Below are positions 25,783 to 34,192 of a DNA stretch of 64,000 nt, in pieces (the stretch's first letter is position 1; each line of letters opens with the position of its first letter). Source of the stretch: Chloroflexota bacterium. Lineage in GTDB: Bacteria > Chloroflexota > Anaerolineae > 4572-78 > J111. A program made the position numbers and the translations under genes. The stretch covers positions 124,001 to 188,000 of the forward strand of contig BOKF01000009.1 of the NCBI GenBank assembly GCA_016860845.1, in the 5' to 3' direction. A model generated the notes under the pieces. That model was not told where the DNA came from and did no database searches. It saw only the letters and a list, made by a program, of their open reading frames with translations.

Positions 25783-26250
25783 TCATGTTGGCAGTAACTC
25801 AAAATATTGATCCCACCAAGTACCTGATAATCTATGATTTTCAGCATAATAAGGTTCATCTAAGCTAGCCATATCTATATACACAAATCCACGCGCTTCA
25901 ACGGCTTCAACAATGGCTGTGATTTTTTTCGCTTCTAATGGCTCTGATGAACTACTCCATATCGTGAAAAGGTTGCCAAAGCACGAAAATCGGATACCTA
26001 CTATTGTACGAATATAGGTTTGACCCGTATCAGCAGTGTGCAATTCTTCAACGGATAAATCGGCAAAAAATGAAGTAGGATATTGAAAGTAATCATGGAG
26101 CACCAAAGAACGTCCTACTATCTTTTTTATCGTAGGCTTAAGTTCTTTCACCCGCGCTAACATGTGTTTGTAATCAAAATCAGGCGGAGGATATTTTTTA
26201 TATTCAGGTTTATCGTATGTTTTCAAGATGCTAAGCAGTTCTGAGTCCAT
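25783..26250 (-). CDS. Hypothetical protein in an A/T-rich patch
   Basis: 155 residues, no signal peptide or membrane segment. Features include DFDYKHMLARVKELKPTIKK, TSFFADLSVEELHT and the ending GTWWDQYFELLPT. Size, acidity and aromatic C-terminus recall immunity-type proteins of polymorphic toxin systems, but I cannot assign a family and no toxin gene is adjacent. Lower G+C than flanking genes suggests transfer. No clear ribosome site. Confidence 0.5.
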   Translation of the reverse strand: MDSELLSILKTYDKPEYKKYPPPDFDYKHMLARVKELKPTIKKIVGRSLVLHDYFQYPTSFFADLSVEELHTADTGQTYIRTIVGIRFSCFGNLFTIWSSSSEPLEAKKITAIVEAVEARGFVYIDMASLDEPYYAENHRLSGTWWDQYFELLPT

Positions 26251-26334
26251 TAGGGTGTTAGTTGATTTTTACGAGTCCAGCTAACTGTTTATTAACCAAA
26301 CGTTGATTTCCGGGCTAGCTTCAACATATACAAC

Positions 26335-27351
26335 CTACACTCCATCGTACTTAGCAATGAACTCCTCGGCCTTCTCCACCAGCTCGCGGTTGCCGACAAA
26401 GAGCGGGGTGCGCTGGTGCAGGGCGGTCGGCTGGATGTCGAGGATGGGCTGGCGGCCGGTGGAGGCGTAGCCGCCGGCCTGCTCGATGATAAAACTCATC
26501 GGCTGGGCCTCGAAGAGCATGCGCAGTTTGCCGTTGGGCGATTTTGTATCGGCAGGATAGTAGAAGACGCCGCCGCCCAACAGGTTGCGGTGAATGTCGG
26601 CGATCATGGAGCCGATGTAGCGCAGCGACAGCGACCTGGTGTTGCCTTCCTCGCCGCGCAGCCAGCGGGTATAGCGCTGGATGCCTTCGCTCCAGCGGCT
26701 CTGGTAGCCCTGGTTGGCGCTGTAAAATTTGGGTTCCGGCAAACGGATATTGGGATGGGAGAGCAGAAACTCGCCGATGCCGGGATCGAGGGTAAAGCCA
26801 TGCACCCCGTTGCCGGTGCTGTAGACCATCATCGTGCTGGAGCCATAGACAATGTAACCGGCGGCGACAATCTCAGCCCCTTTTTGCAGCACATCTTCCA
26901 ACATGCCGGGGCCGACCTCGCTTTTGCGGCGTAAAATGGAAAAGATGGTCCCCACGCTGACGTTATAATCTATGTTGCCCGAACCGTCCAGCGGGTCGAA
27001 CAGCAGCACGTACTTGCCACAGTCATACTTGTCCGGAATGGAAATAATATCTTTCTCTTCCTCTGATCCCATCACACACAGCCGCCCGGTGTGATCATTT
27101 AATTGAAAGATGGTGCGGTGGGCATACTCATCCAACAATTGGACCTCTTCGCCCTGCACGTTGACCGTGCCGGTCGCGCCGATAACATCGGCCAGGCCGG
27201 CGCGGGTGGTGTGGCTGGAAATCAGCTTAGCCGCCAACGCCATATCGTAAAGCAAAGCTGTAAGCGTGCCTGAGGCGTCAGGGAAAGCGGCCTGTTCATC
27301 CAGAATATGCCGCTCAATGGTCACAATGCGTTTATTAATTTTGATGGACAT
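26335..27351 (-). CDS. fbp: Fructose-1,6-bisphosphatase class I
   Basis: 338 residues, the family's normal length. The metal and phosphate site is [20 protein letters not shown], with MGSEEEKDI upstream supplying acidic ligands and [20 protein letters not shown] downstream. It dephosphorylates fructose-1,6-bisphosphate in gluconeogenesis or a carbon-fixation cycle. Good ribosome site (ggaggg). It stands alone on the minus strand. Confidence 0.96.
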   Translation of the reverse strand: MSIKINKRIVTIERHILDEQAAFPDASGTLTALLYDMALAAKLISSHTTRAGLADVIGATGTVNVQGEEVQLLDEYAHRTIFQLNDHTGRLCVMGSEEEKDIISIPDKYDCGKYVLLFDPLDGSGNIDYNVSVGTIFSILRRKSEVGPGMLEDVLQKGAEIVAAGYIVYGSSTMMVYSTGNGVHGFTLDPGIGEFLLSHPNIRLPEPKFYSANQGYQSRWSEGIQRYTRWLRGEEGNTRSLSLRYIGSMIADIHRNLLGGGVFYYPADTKSPNGKLRMLFEAQPMSFIIEQAGGYASTGRQPILDIQPTALHQRTPLFVGNRELVEKAEEFIAKYDGV

Positions 27352-27559
27352 CCTTGTCTTCCCTCCGGTTATTATAAATATGGCTCACCTTGTCGGCGGA
27401 TTCATTATACCCTGCCTCATTCCTCTTAGACAAGAAGACCTGACCGTTCCGCTTTCGAGAATTATTCCGGGGATGTGAAGTGTCTATATTTAGTGGACCA
27501 GATAATCTACCTACGACATCTTGTGGTTTTGTTAAAGTGAGATTTTTCGCAAGAGCCAC

Positions 27560-27588
27560 TTGACCCGGCGAGTCGAGTTTGATATAAT
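27560..27588 (+). promoter_or_regulatory. Strong sigma-70 promoter for the HNH gene
   Basis: TTGACC (27560-27565), 17-bp spacer, TATAAT (27583-27588), about 50 bp upstream of the GTG start. Confidence 0.7.
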
Positions 27589-27638
27589 GTTAGCCATATT
27601 TGGCCCCCTTAGCGCGAGTAAAATGGAGGCTACTTATT

Positions 27639-28142
27639 GTGGGAGATGTCCTTGTTCTAAACGCAACTTACGAACCTCTCAGTGTTGTTTCGGTCAAGCG
27701 AGCGGTTGTGCTGCTATTAAAGGAAAAGGCCGAATTGATTGAGGCGGCGGAAGCCAAGTTGCGTTCCGAAAATTTCAGCCTGCCCAGGCCGCTGGTCATC
27801 CGCCTGGTTTATTTTGTCAAGATCCCGCACCGGATTACCCTGCCGGTCACCCGGCGAGGGGTGCTGGCCCGCGACCACTACACTTGCCAGTACTGCGGTG
27901 CGATGCCCCTCCGCAAAGATTTGACGATGGATCACGTCCTGCCCCGCTCTCGCGGCGGCAAGACCACCTGGGAAAATGTGGTGACCGCCTGTGATAGATG
28001 CAACGGCCGCAAGGGCAGCCGTACTCCCACCGAAGCCAACATGACTCTCCTCAACCCGCCCAAACGCCCGCGCTACATCGCTATCGCTGCCCTGACCAGC
28101 TTGGAAGCTAGAGAGGCGTGGGGCAAATACATGTGGGAGTGA
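27639..28142 (+). CDS. HNH endonuclease family protein
   Basis: 167 residues from GTG at 27639, chosen because relatives begin with VLVLNATYEPLSVVSVKRAV and because tggagg lies upstream. The HNH core is CQYCGAMPLRKDLTMDHVLP, then SRGGKTTWENVV and ACDRCNGRKG, with four zinc-binding cysteines and the DH/N/H catalytic set. This stand-alone HNH family is widespread; its role (DNA repair or defence) is not established. Own promoter and terminator. Confidence 0.85.
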   Translation: MGDVLVLNATYEPLSVVSVKRAVVLLLKEKAELIEAAEAKLRSENFSLPRPLVIRLVYFVKIPHRITLPVTRRGVLARDHYTCQYCGAMPLRKDLTMDHVLPRSRGGKTTWENVVTACDRCNGRKGSRTPTEANMTLLNPPKRPRYIAIAALTSLEAREAWGKYMWE

Positions 28143-28161
28143 TCCCGTTTTAGTTAAATTT

Positions 28162-28196
28162 AACGCCTCCGTACTTACCGTACCGAGGCGTTTTTT
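28162..28196 (+). terminator. Rho-independent terminator of the HNH gene
   Basis: aacgcctccgtac pairs with gtaccgaggcgtt (one mismatch) around a short loop, followed by TTTTTT, 20 bp after the stop. Confidence 0.85.
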
Positions 28197-28207
28197 ATCT
28201 GTTTAAG

Positions 28208-28316
28208 AAGCTGTCTGAAAAGGCGTAATGTGGAGGTCGTAGTAACGACTTCAGTCGTTTGCAGCCCCACCCTTGACGACTAAAGTCATCACTACAAACA
28301 CTTTTTAGACAGACTC
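28208..28316. repeat. Nested palindromic element (MITE-like)
   Basis: Outer arms around gtctgaaaag (about 28208-28222) and ctttttagacagact (about 28301-28315) enclose an inner imperfect 21-bp inverted repeat at 28239-28259 and 28275-28295 (gtagtaacgacttcagtcg type). Non-coding. Confidence 0.65.
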
Positions 28317-28414
28317 TAAGAAATGAGAGAGGTCCCAGGTAACAGGGAGTAGCAATCAGTCTGGCTACTGATTACCGACCCCTGTTTACTATTTTCAGCG
28401 AGGAGAATTGGTAA

Positions 28415-29326
28415 ATGAGTGATCGAAAAGATCGCATTCGCATTCAGATTGGCGCCCAGGAATTTAGTGTCGTCGGGGGCAGTTTTCAAGAGATGTTGGC
28501 GGCGGTCAAGCAAATCAATAGCCGCCGTTTTGTGAGTGAATCTAAGCTCTGGCAACTGCCGGGCCCGGTTGAGGAAGTGCAGCGCCAGCTCGAAATCGGC
28601 GGCTATTCGCTGGAAGGCGGCGCTCCTGTCGCCAGCGCATCTGCGGCTCGCGCCGCGTCTCTCACCGCTGGCGGTGACCGGGTGCGGGTGCTGGTGGCCG
28701 GGCAGCGGCTGGCGGTCGTCGGCGGCAGCTTTCAAGAGATGCTGGCGGTGATCAAAGGGCTGCCGGGCCGGCGTTTTGACAGCGAAACCAAGCTGTGGGA
28801 AATTTCAGGCGATCCGGGAGTTATTAAGGGGATGATCGAATCCGCCGGGTTTCAACTGGAAGGCGCGGCAAAAATTCCCCTGGGGCCTGTCCCGCCGATG
28901 GAAATGCCGGATTTTAGCGGGCAGGCCCCTCCCACGCCCTATGAGGAGCCGAATTTCTTTGACGACGAAGCGCCCGAGCCGCCCCCGTGGTGGGATGATG
29001 AAATGACCCCACCTCCCGTTGACGATAATTATTTGGCTGAGCCTTTTGAATTTGAACCACCTCCAGCGGGGGCCAGACAGGCAGCGTCCATGCCGGCGGC
29101 AGCGCCAGCCGGGCGGCGCAGCGGCGACCGGATTCGCATCCGCCTGGGGGATGTGCTGTTGGTGATCAGCGGCGGCGAATTTCAAGCAATGCTGGCCTGG
29201 ATCAAGAGTATTCCGGGCCGGCGCTTTAATGGCGAGGAGCGGGTGTGGGAGCTTCCCGACACGATGAGCCTGGAGTCGCTGGGCCAAAGAGTTGCCGCAG
29301 CAGGGTTTGTGCTGGAGCAGGAATGA
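28415..29326 (+). CDS. Protein with three copies of an unrecognised ~60-residue domain
   Basis: 303 residues with three homologous units at about 5-67, 88-150 and 238-303. Each runs R-[IV]-R-x-x, then GGSFQEMLA-x-[IV]-K (GGEFQAMLAWIK in unit 3), then a GRRFxxExKLWE[IL] signature and a final helix ending AGFxLE. An acidic, Pro-rich linker (about 155-230) separates units 2 and 3. The segment IPGRRFNGEERVWELP recalls the IPGRRWDxExKxW motif of HARP-like regions in SMARCAL1-type helicases, which suggests nucleic-acid binding (inference). No signal peptide. Confidence 0.65.
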   Translation: MSDRKDRIRIQIGAQEFSVVGGSFQEMLAAVKQINSRRFVSESKLWQLPGPVEEVQRQLEIGGYSLEGGAPVASASAARAASLTAGGDRVRVLVAGQRLAVVGGSFQEMLAVIKGLPGRRFDSETKLWEISGDPGVIKGMIESAGFQLEGAAKIPLGPVPPMEMPDFSGQAPPTPYEEPNFFDDEAPEPPPWWDDEMTPPPVDDNYLAEPFEFEPPPAGARQAASMPAAAPAGRRSGDRIRIRLGDVLLVISGGEFQAMLAWIKSIPGRRFNGEERVWELPDTMSLESLGQRVAAAGFVLEQE

Positions 29327-29340
29327 GTTGAAGTAACATC

Positions 29341-29369
29341 CTTGTTCCCAAACTCAGTTTGGGAACAAG
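29341..29369. repeat. Perfect palindrome, GTTCCCA...TGGGAAC family, copy 3
   Basis: cttgttcccaaact and agtttgggaacaag are perfect 14-bp arms around a single base. Located between convergent genes, where it may also act as a bidirectional hairpin. Related to copies at 1749 and 23927. Confidence 0.75.
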
Positions 29370-29378
29370 GGTAATTTC

Positions 29379-30290
29379 TCAGCGCGCGGGAATAGCCAGC
29401 GCCTGGGCCTGGCCCTCGGCGTGGTAGCTGCTGCGGACCAGCGGCCCGCTTTCAACCCAACGGAAGCCCATTTCCATGCCGGCGTCGTGAAATTCCTGAA
29501 ATTCGCTGGGGTGGACGTAGCGATAAACCGGCAAATGCAGCGGCGACGGGCGCAGATACTGGCCGATGGTCAAAATATCGAGCTGGTGCTCGCGCATATC
29601 GCGCATGACCGCCAAAACTTCCTCTTTGGTTTCACCCAACCCAACCATAATCCCGCTTTTTGTCGTCGTGCCTGGGTCCAGGATTTTGGCATTTGACAAC
29701 ACTTTAAGGCTTTGCTGGTAGTTGGCCTGGGGGCGGACCGTCCGGTAGAGCCGCGGCACCGTTTCGGTATTGTGATTCAGAATTTCCGGGCGAGCTTCCA
29801 TGACCTCTTGGAGGGCAGGCAGGCTGCCCTTAAAATCGGGAATGAGCACTTCGATGGTGCAGTTGGGCAGCCGCCGGCGAATTTCGCGGATGGTGTTGGC
29901 AAAAATATGCGCTCCGCCGTTGGGCAGCTCATCGCGATTGACCGAGGTCAGCACGCAGTGGCTCAGATTCATGGCCAGCACGCTTTCGGCCACGCGGCGC
30001 GGTTCGTCCTCATCCAGGCGTTGGGGGCGGCCCGTTTTGATATGGCAGAAGCCGCAAGAGCGGGTACAGGTATCGCCCATCAGCAAAAAGGTGGCGGTGC
30101 CCCGGTTCCAGCACTCGCCGATATTGGGGCACATGGCTTCTTCGCAGACGGTGTGCAGCCCCTGCTCGCGCATCAGATTTTTGAGGCGGCTGTAACCATT
30201 TCCAGCCGGCAGGCGGACCTTGAGCCATTCCGGCTTGCGCTTGGGCAGTTCATTTTCGAGAGTAATATCGTCAGGTTTTATTAAATTCAT
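29379..30290 (-). CDS. lipA: Lipoyl synthase
   Basis: 303 residues from the ATG at 30290, just downstream of lipB. The frame extends upstream into lipB but the family does not need it. The radical-SAM cluster is CTRSCGFC (Cys75, 79, 82) and the auxiliary cluster is [12 protein letters not shown] (Cys49, 54, 60), with FLLMGDTC between. It inserts two sulfurs into octanoyl chains on lipoyl domains, completing the pathway begun by LipB. The C-terminal [10 protein letters not shown] is typical. Confidence 0.96.
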   Translation of the reverse strand: MNLIKPDDITLENELPKRKPEWLKVRLPAGNGYSRLKNLMREQGLHTVCEEAMCPNIGECWNRGTATFLLMGDTCTRSCGFCHIKTGRPQRLDEDEPRRVAESVLAMNLSHCVLTSVNRDELPNGGAHIFANTIREIRRRLPNCTIEVLIPDFKGSLPALQEVMEARPEILNHNTETVPRLYRTVRPQANYQQSLKVLSNAKILDPGTTTKSGIMVGLGETKEEVLAVMRDMREHQLDILTIGQYLRPSPLHLPVYRYVHPSEFQEFHDAGMEMGFRWVESGPLVRSSYHAEGQAQALAIPAR

Positions 30291-30312
30291 TCTCCTGGGA
30301 GTCCTTTTGTTT

Positions 30313-31053
30313 TTAAGAGGCCAGCAAGAGCGGCGCGCTCGGTTCGGTGGTAACCCGTTCCATTTCAAAAACCTGGCAAAAGGATTGGATCACAGGCTCC
30401 AGCAGGCAACTCACTTCAACCGGCCTGCCCACCACCTCAACCAGCGAAGTGACCCGGCAGCCGGGCAGACCACGTGGTACAATCAAATCAAAAAAGGTCA
30501 AATCAGGATTGATATTGATCGAAAAACCATGACTGGTAACATGGTTCTGATCAAGTTTGACCCCAATGGCCGCAATTTGGGCCATCTGAAAATGGTCGGA
30601 CTGAAGCAGTTCAGAGCCATTAGGACGGGCATTGCCGGTAAAAACCCAGACCCCTGGCTGGCCCCGCCCCCGAAACGCCCGCACTTTGAAGTCGGCCAAA
30701 GCCCGAATGATGACGCTTTCTAGCAGTTTAAGGTAATGGTGATACCCTTGACCCGGCTCACTTAACTTCAAAATAGGGTAGCAGACCAACTGGCCCGGAC
30801 CATGATAGCTGACGGAACCGCCTCGATCCACCGCATGATAAGCTACATTTCGCTGGGCTAGTTCCTGCTGATTGACCAGCAGATGCTCCCGGTGTCCGCC
30901 AATGCCGACGCTGAAGGTAGGGGGGTGTTCCAGCAATAAAAGCGTATTGGGAATTTCATTGGCTGCTCGCCGGGCGGCTAACTCCTTTTGCAGACTCAGA
31001 GCTGCCCCGAACTCCATTTGACCAAGCCATCGAGGGTGACAAGTAGGGATCAT
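30313..31053 (-). CDS. lipB: Octanoyltransferase
   Basis: 246 residues. The signature [19 protein letters not shown], the lysine-containing [20 protein letters not shown] and the catalytic cysteine in PGCRVTSL match LipB. It moves octanoate from acyl carrier protein to lipoyl domains. Order lipB-lipA with a 22-bp gap indicates one operon. Ribosome site aaggaga. The ~200-bp leader has small hairpins (ccccggttgggg, cctcaattttgagg) without an assignable RNA family. Confidence 0.94.
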   Translation of the reverse strand: MIPTCHPRWLGQMEFGAALSLQKELAARRAANEIPNTLLLLEHPPTFSVGIGGHREHLLVNQQELAQRNVAYHAVDRGGSVSYHGPGQLVCYPILKLSEPGQGYHHYLKLLESVIIRALADFKVRAFRGRGQPGVWVFTGNARPNGSELLQSDHFQMAQIAAIGVKLDQNHVTSHGFSININPDLTFFDLIVPRGLPGCRVTSLVEVVGRPVEVSCLLEPVIQSFCQVFEMERVTTEPSAPLLLAS

Positions 31054-31255
31054 GTCGGTCTCCTTTTGCCTGATTCTTCTGCGAGATTGAACAGACTTTG
31101 GTTTTTGGCAGCACTGGGCAGATGAATAAGGCGTGGGCCTGTGGTCCTACCCCCGGTTGGGGTAAACGTTGCCCTCTTTTACTCGTAGGTGGAACACGTC
31201 CCCTCAATTTTGAGGTCCCCTGGAGCGTCCCGCCGGAACAGATTTTTGAGAAGCT

Positions 31256-31969
31256 TCAGCTTTCCAGGTCTGCCAGCCCCTCTTCTAATTGCCAGATAAC
31301 CTCATCAATCATAGGCAAAGGGGTTTCCAGCCGGTCGAGCGCGGTGTCCAGAACGACCAGCAGAGGGTTCTGCCCTTGCTGGGCTGCCCTAACCCGGGCC
31401 AAACGCAATCGGCGGATCGCCTCATTGATTTTAGGGCCGTCGTAGAGTTGGTCGAGCGCGCTGTAGATGAGTTCGGTCAAATCCTGGGGTGGCGCGGCCG
31501 GCAGCACAGGTAAAGCTTGCGGTCCCGAATAAGCACGCTTGGCTACAGCCACCGCCTCCTGCTCCCACGCGGAGCCATAACTAGCCTGCATGGGGTCAAA
31601 ATCACCATTGAAATAAATATAAACGTGTTGATTCCACAGCACTCTGTTGACGGCATCGTAAACCTCGTCGGGGTGAGGGCTGTGGGCAACCAGTTTGCCG
31701 TGAGTCGGCTCATACTCGTCATCTTCAACGGGCGAGATGATAAAGGCCAGCCACTCGTTGGGAAATATGCGGGCAATCTCTTCTATGAGGGGCAGTCGCT
31801 CTACTTCGGTCATGGTATTGTATGGGCAGCCACAGTTGCAATCACCGCCGCATTGGCCCGGCGTTTTGCAGCCGGTACGTTTGGTAAAAGGCTCGGCATA
31901 CCAGTTTTCCGGTTCCCTCATTCTGGCCGCTGGAACCGCTGTCAGATCAAGTAATTCGATTTTGGTCAA
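31256..31969 (-). CDS. Hypothetical protein with N-terminal cysteine cluster
   Basis: 237 residues. Residues about 33-49 hold five cysteines (TGCKTPGQCGGDCNCGCPY), spaced C-x5-C-x3-C-x-C-x-C, suggesting metal or Fe-S binding. The middle contains FPNEWLAFIISPVEDDEYEP followed by THGKLVAHSP, which resembles a short alpha/beta domain seen in other Chloroflexota proteins. The C-terminal third is helical. No signal peptide. Function unknown. It lies upstream of lipB on the same strand but about 200 bp apart. Confidence 0.6.
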   Translation of the reverse strand: MTKIELLDLTAVPAARMREPENWYAEPFTKRTGCKTPGQCGGDCNCGCPYNTMTEVERLPLIEEIARIFPNEWLAFIISPVEDDEYEPTHGKLVAHSPHPDEVYDAVNRVLWNQHVYIYFNGDFDPMQASYGSAWEQEAVAVAKRAYSGPQALPVLPAAPPQDLTELIYSALDQLYDGPKINEAIRRLRLARVRAAQQGQNPLLVVLDTALDRLETPLPMIDEVIWQLEEGLADLES

Positions 31970-32303
31970 AAGTTATATTCCTGCCATCCAAAATAATAGG
32001 TGTGTGTCTTCTATTATAAATTATTAAGTAGATTAATCAAGAGGCTAACCAATAAAACAGCACATTCTCTGGTAAGTCGCACGCAAGCCAGCAAGCACCA
32101 TGTCCGGTTTCTCAGAAAGGGAAAGACGGTGGTACAATGAGGTAAGTAAAGACAGGGTTCTCAACAGGCGATTTGTCGCTACTTGTTACGTAACAACTGT
32201 TAGTATACCACATTTTTCTTGGCCTATACCATACGACTGCCATACGAACCTGGTCAAAGATTTTTGCCGCTCCGCGAGCGAATGGGGGAAAGGACGTCAA
32301 AGC
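31970..32303. other. 334-bp divergent intergenic region
   Basis: It separates two divergent genes. It is A/T-rich at the left end, where the minus-strand promoter is likely. The plus-strand frame is open here but looks untranslated. A perfect palindrome (32183-32196) and possible -10 boxes are the only features seen. Confidence 0.6.
32183..32196. promoter_or_regulatory. Perfect 14-bp palindrome, possible operator
   Basis: TTGTTACGTAACAA is perfectly self-complementary and lies just before a TATACC (32204-32209) upstream of the aminotransferase. It could bind a dimeric regulator; no regulator is identified. Confidence 0.35.
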
Positions 32304-33461
32304 ATGACCTATCTGGCGCAGCGTGTCCGCAACTTTGGCACGACCATTTTTTTTGAAATGACCACTCTGGCCAATCATCACCAGGCCGTTAACCTGGGAC
32401 AGGGTTTCCCTGATTTTCCCGGCCCTGATTTTTTGAAAGGGGCGGCCATCCGGGCGATTCAGGACGACATCAACCAGTATGCTCCTGGCAGCGGCCGGCC
32501 TTCGCTGCGCGAGGCCATCGCTCAAAAAATGGAGCGCCATTACGGTCTAGCCGTCAATCCGGCTACCGAGATTACCGTGACCAGCGGCGCCACCGAAGCC
32601 ATTTTTGCCACGATCATGGGCCTGGTCAACCCCGGCGACGAGGTCATTCTCTTTGAGCCGTATTATGACTCCTACCTGCCGTCGGTGCAGATGGCCGGGG
32701 GCGTACCTCGCTTTTACACGCTCCGGCCGCCGGATTGGGCCATTGACCGGGACGAACTGGCCGCTCTCTTTTCTGACAAGACCAAACTCATCGTCGTCAA
32801 CACTCCCCACAACCCCACCGGCAAAGTTTATGAGGAGGCTGAGCTGCGCCTGATTGCCGAGCTGTGCCAGGCGCACGATGTCATCGCCGTGGTAGACGAG
32901 GTCTACGAATATATTATTTTTGATGGCTTGCAACACGTCTCACTCGCCAAGCTGCCCGGAATGGCCGGCCGCACCGTGACTATTTCCAGCGCCGGCAAAA
33001 CTTTCAGCATGACCGGCTGGAAGATCGGCTGGGCCGTGGCTCCGGCCGAGTTAAACCAGGCTGTCTTTCGAGTGCATCAATTTTTGACCTACTCCGCCGC
33101 CGCGCCGCTGCAAGAGGGTGTTGTTACCGCCCTGCAGATCGCCGACGATTATTATGCCGAACTGGCCGGGATGTACCAGGCCAATCGCGATTTCCTGGCT
33201 TCTGCCCTGATCGAAGCCGGTCTTAAACCGATTATCCCCCAGGGGACTTACTTTATTATGGTGGATATCAGCGAGTCAAACTTTCCCGATGACGTCGCCT
33301 TCTGCCGCTACCTGACCACCGAAATTGGCGTGGCCGCTATTCCTCCCAGCGCCTTCTACTTCAATCCCGCCGATGGGGCCAAACTTGCCCGCTTCGCCTT
33401 CTGCAAAACCCGGCCTACCCTGGAAGAAGCAGCCCGGCGGCTGCAAAAGTTAAAGCGCTAA
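32304..33461 (+). CDS. PLP-dependent aminotransferase class I (methionine/kynurenine aminotransferase-like)
   Basis: 385 residues from the ATG at 32304 (aaagga upstream). The N-terminus FFEMTTLANHHQAVNLGQGF then PDFPGPDF is characteristic of the YbdL/KAT methionine or kynurenine aminotransferase group. The PLP lysine is in SSAGKTFSMTGWKIGW, and the fold signatures NTPHNPTGKV and VVDEVYEYI are present. It probably transaminates methionine, aromatic or other side-chain amino acids; the exact substrate is not resolved. Cytoplasmic. Confidence 0.92.
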   Translation: MTYLAQRVRNFGTTIFFEMTTLANHHQAVNLGQGFPDFPGPDFLKGAAIRAIQDDINQYAPGSGRPSLREAIAQKMERHYGLAVNPATEITVTSGATEAIFATIMGLVNPGDEVILFEPYYDSYLPSVQMAGGVPRFYTLRPPDWAIDRDELAALFSDKTKLIVVNTPHNPTGKVYEEAELRLIAELCQAHDVIAVVDEVYEYIIFDGLQHVSLAKLPGMAGRTVTISSAGKTFSMTGWKIGWAVAPAELNQAVFRVHQFLTYSAAAPLQEGVVTALQIADDYYAELAGMYQANRDFLASALIEAGLKPIIPQGTYFIMVDISESNFPDDVAFCRYLTTEIGVAAIPPSAFYFNPADGAKLARFAFCKTRPTLEEAARRLQKLKR

Positions 33462-33477
33462 AACGTTTCACGTTTTT

Positions 33478-33486
33478 TGTTATAAT
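33478..33486 (+). promoter_or_regulatory. Extended -10 promoter for the OsmC gene
   Basis: TGTTATAAT (33478-33486) matches the extended -10 TGnTATAAT. No good -35 is seen; it lies 42 bp before the ATG. Confidence 0.45.
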
Positions 33487-33527
33487 CAGGCTATTCAACC
33501 TATCGTTAATGTTTACAGGAGAAACTT

Positions 33528-33938
33528 ATGGGCACTGTCAACGCTTCCGCCCGCTGGGCGGGCGAGCAATTGAACTTTATCGGCACCAGCTACAAGGGCC
33601 ACCAAATTCCAATGGGCGGCGACAATATCTCGCCGACGCAGATGCTGCTGTTGGGGCTGGCCGGCTGTACCGGCATGGACGTGGTCAGCATCCTCCAAAA
33701 AAAGCGCCAGGCCGTCAAGGATGTCCAGGTGCAGATTACCGCGCACCAGCCCGACGAATACCCCAAGCCCTACCATACCATCGAGATCAAATATATCGTT
33801 GCTGGCGAAAATCTTGACGCCACCGCTGTCGAGCGGGCGATTGCCTTATCCGCCGAGAAATATTGTATCGTCAGCCAAACCCTGCAGCGGCCTGTTGAAC
33901 TTAAAACTTCTTTTGTGATTGAAACAGGCCTGGAGTAA
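33528..33938 (+). CDS. OsmC/Ohr family protein
   Basis: 136 residues. The two conserved cysteines are in LLLGLAGCTGMDVV (Cys47) and EKYCIVSQTL (about Cys110), with PTQMLLLG before the first. OsmC proteins reduce organic hydroperoxides with this cysteine pair. Both positions are ordinary cysteine codons here, although selenocysteine OsmC forms exist in other bacteria. Strong ribosome site (caggagaa). Confidence 0.92.
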   Translation: MGTVNASARWAGEQLNFIGTSYKGHQIPMGGDNISPTQMLLLGLAGCTGMDVVSILQKKRQAVKDVQVQITAHQPDEYPKPYHTIEIKYIVAGENLDATAVERAIALSAEKYCIVSQTLQRPVELKTSFVIETGLE

Positions 33939-33983
33939 GGGCGGTTCGGGCCTGGCTGTGCTTCACCCCTGCGGGCCTAAGCT

Positions 33984-34141
33984 GCTAGGGTCTGTTGACG
34001 TTTCACCTGGTTGGCCCAAAAACGCATGCTGAGTAGGCGTCAGCCGTATCGAAGCGGCGTTTTTGGGGCCGATTTCGCATGCGGAGCGCCCGTTAGGGCG
34101 TATCGAAGCGGCGAAATCGGCAAATATCAACAGACCCTAGC
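33984..34141. repeat. MITE-like element with perfect 15-bp terminal repeats
   Basis: gctagggtctgttga (33984-33998) and tcaacagaccctagc (34127-34141) are exact complements. The interior carries two direct copies of cgtatcgaagcggcg (about 34047 and 34100). Non-coding. Confidence 0.75.
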
Positions 34142-34192
34142 TCAAGATTTGGCCGGAGACTTAGGATTCCGGCTAGATATATGGAGGTATCC

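Noticed and set aside
31054..31255. Leader of lipB as a possible 6S or other structured RNA
   Set aside because: Only small hairpins (ccccggttgggg, cctcaattttgagg) were found; the long-range pairing expected for 6S RNA is weak and no known RNA core motif is present.
32100..32303. Upstream extension of the aminotransferase frame
   Set aside because: The first 68 codons have no homology-like features and a good start with ribosome site lies at 32304.
33528..33938. OsmC as a second selenoprotein
   Set aside because: Both redox positions are normal cysteine codons and no in-frame TGA occurs.
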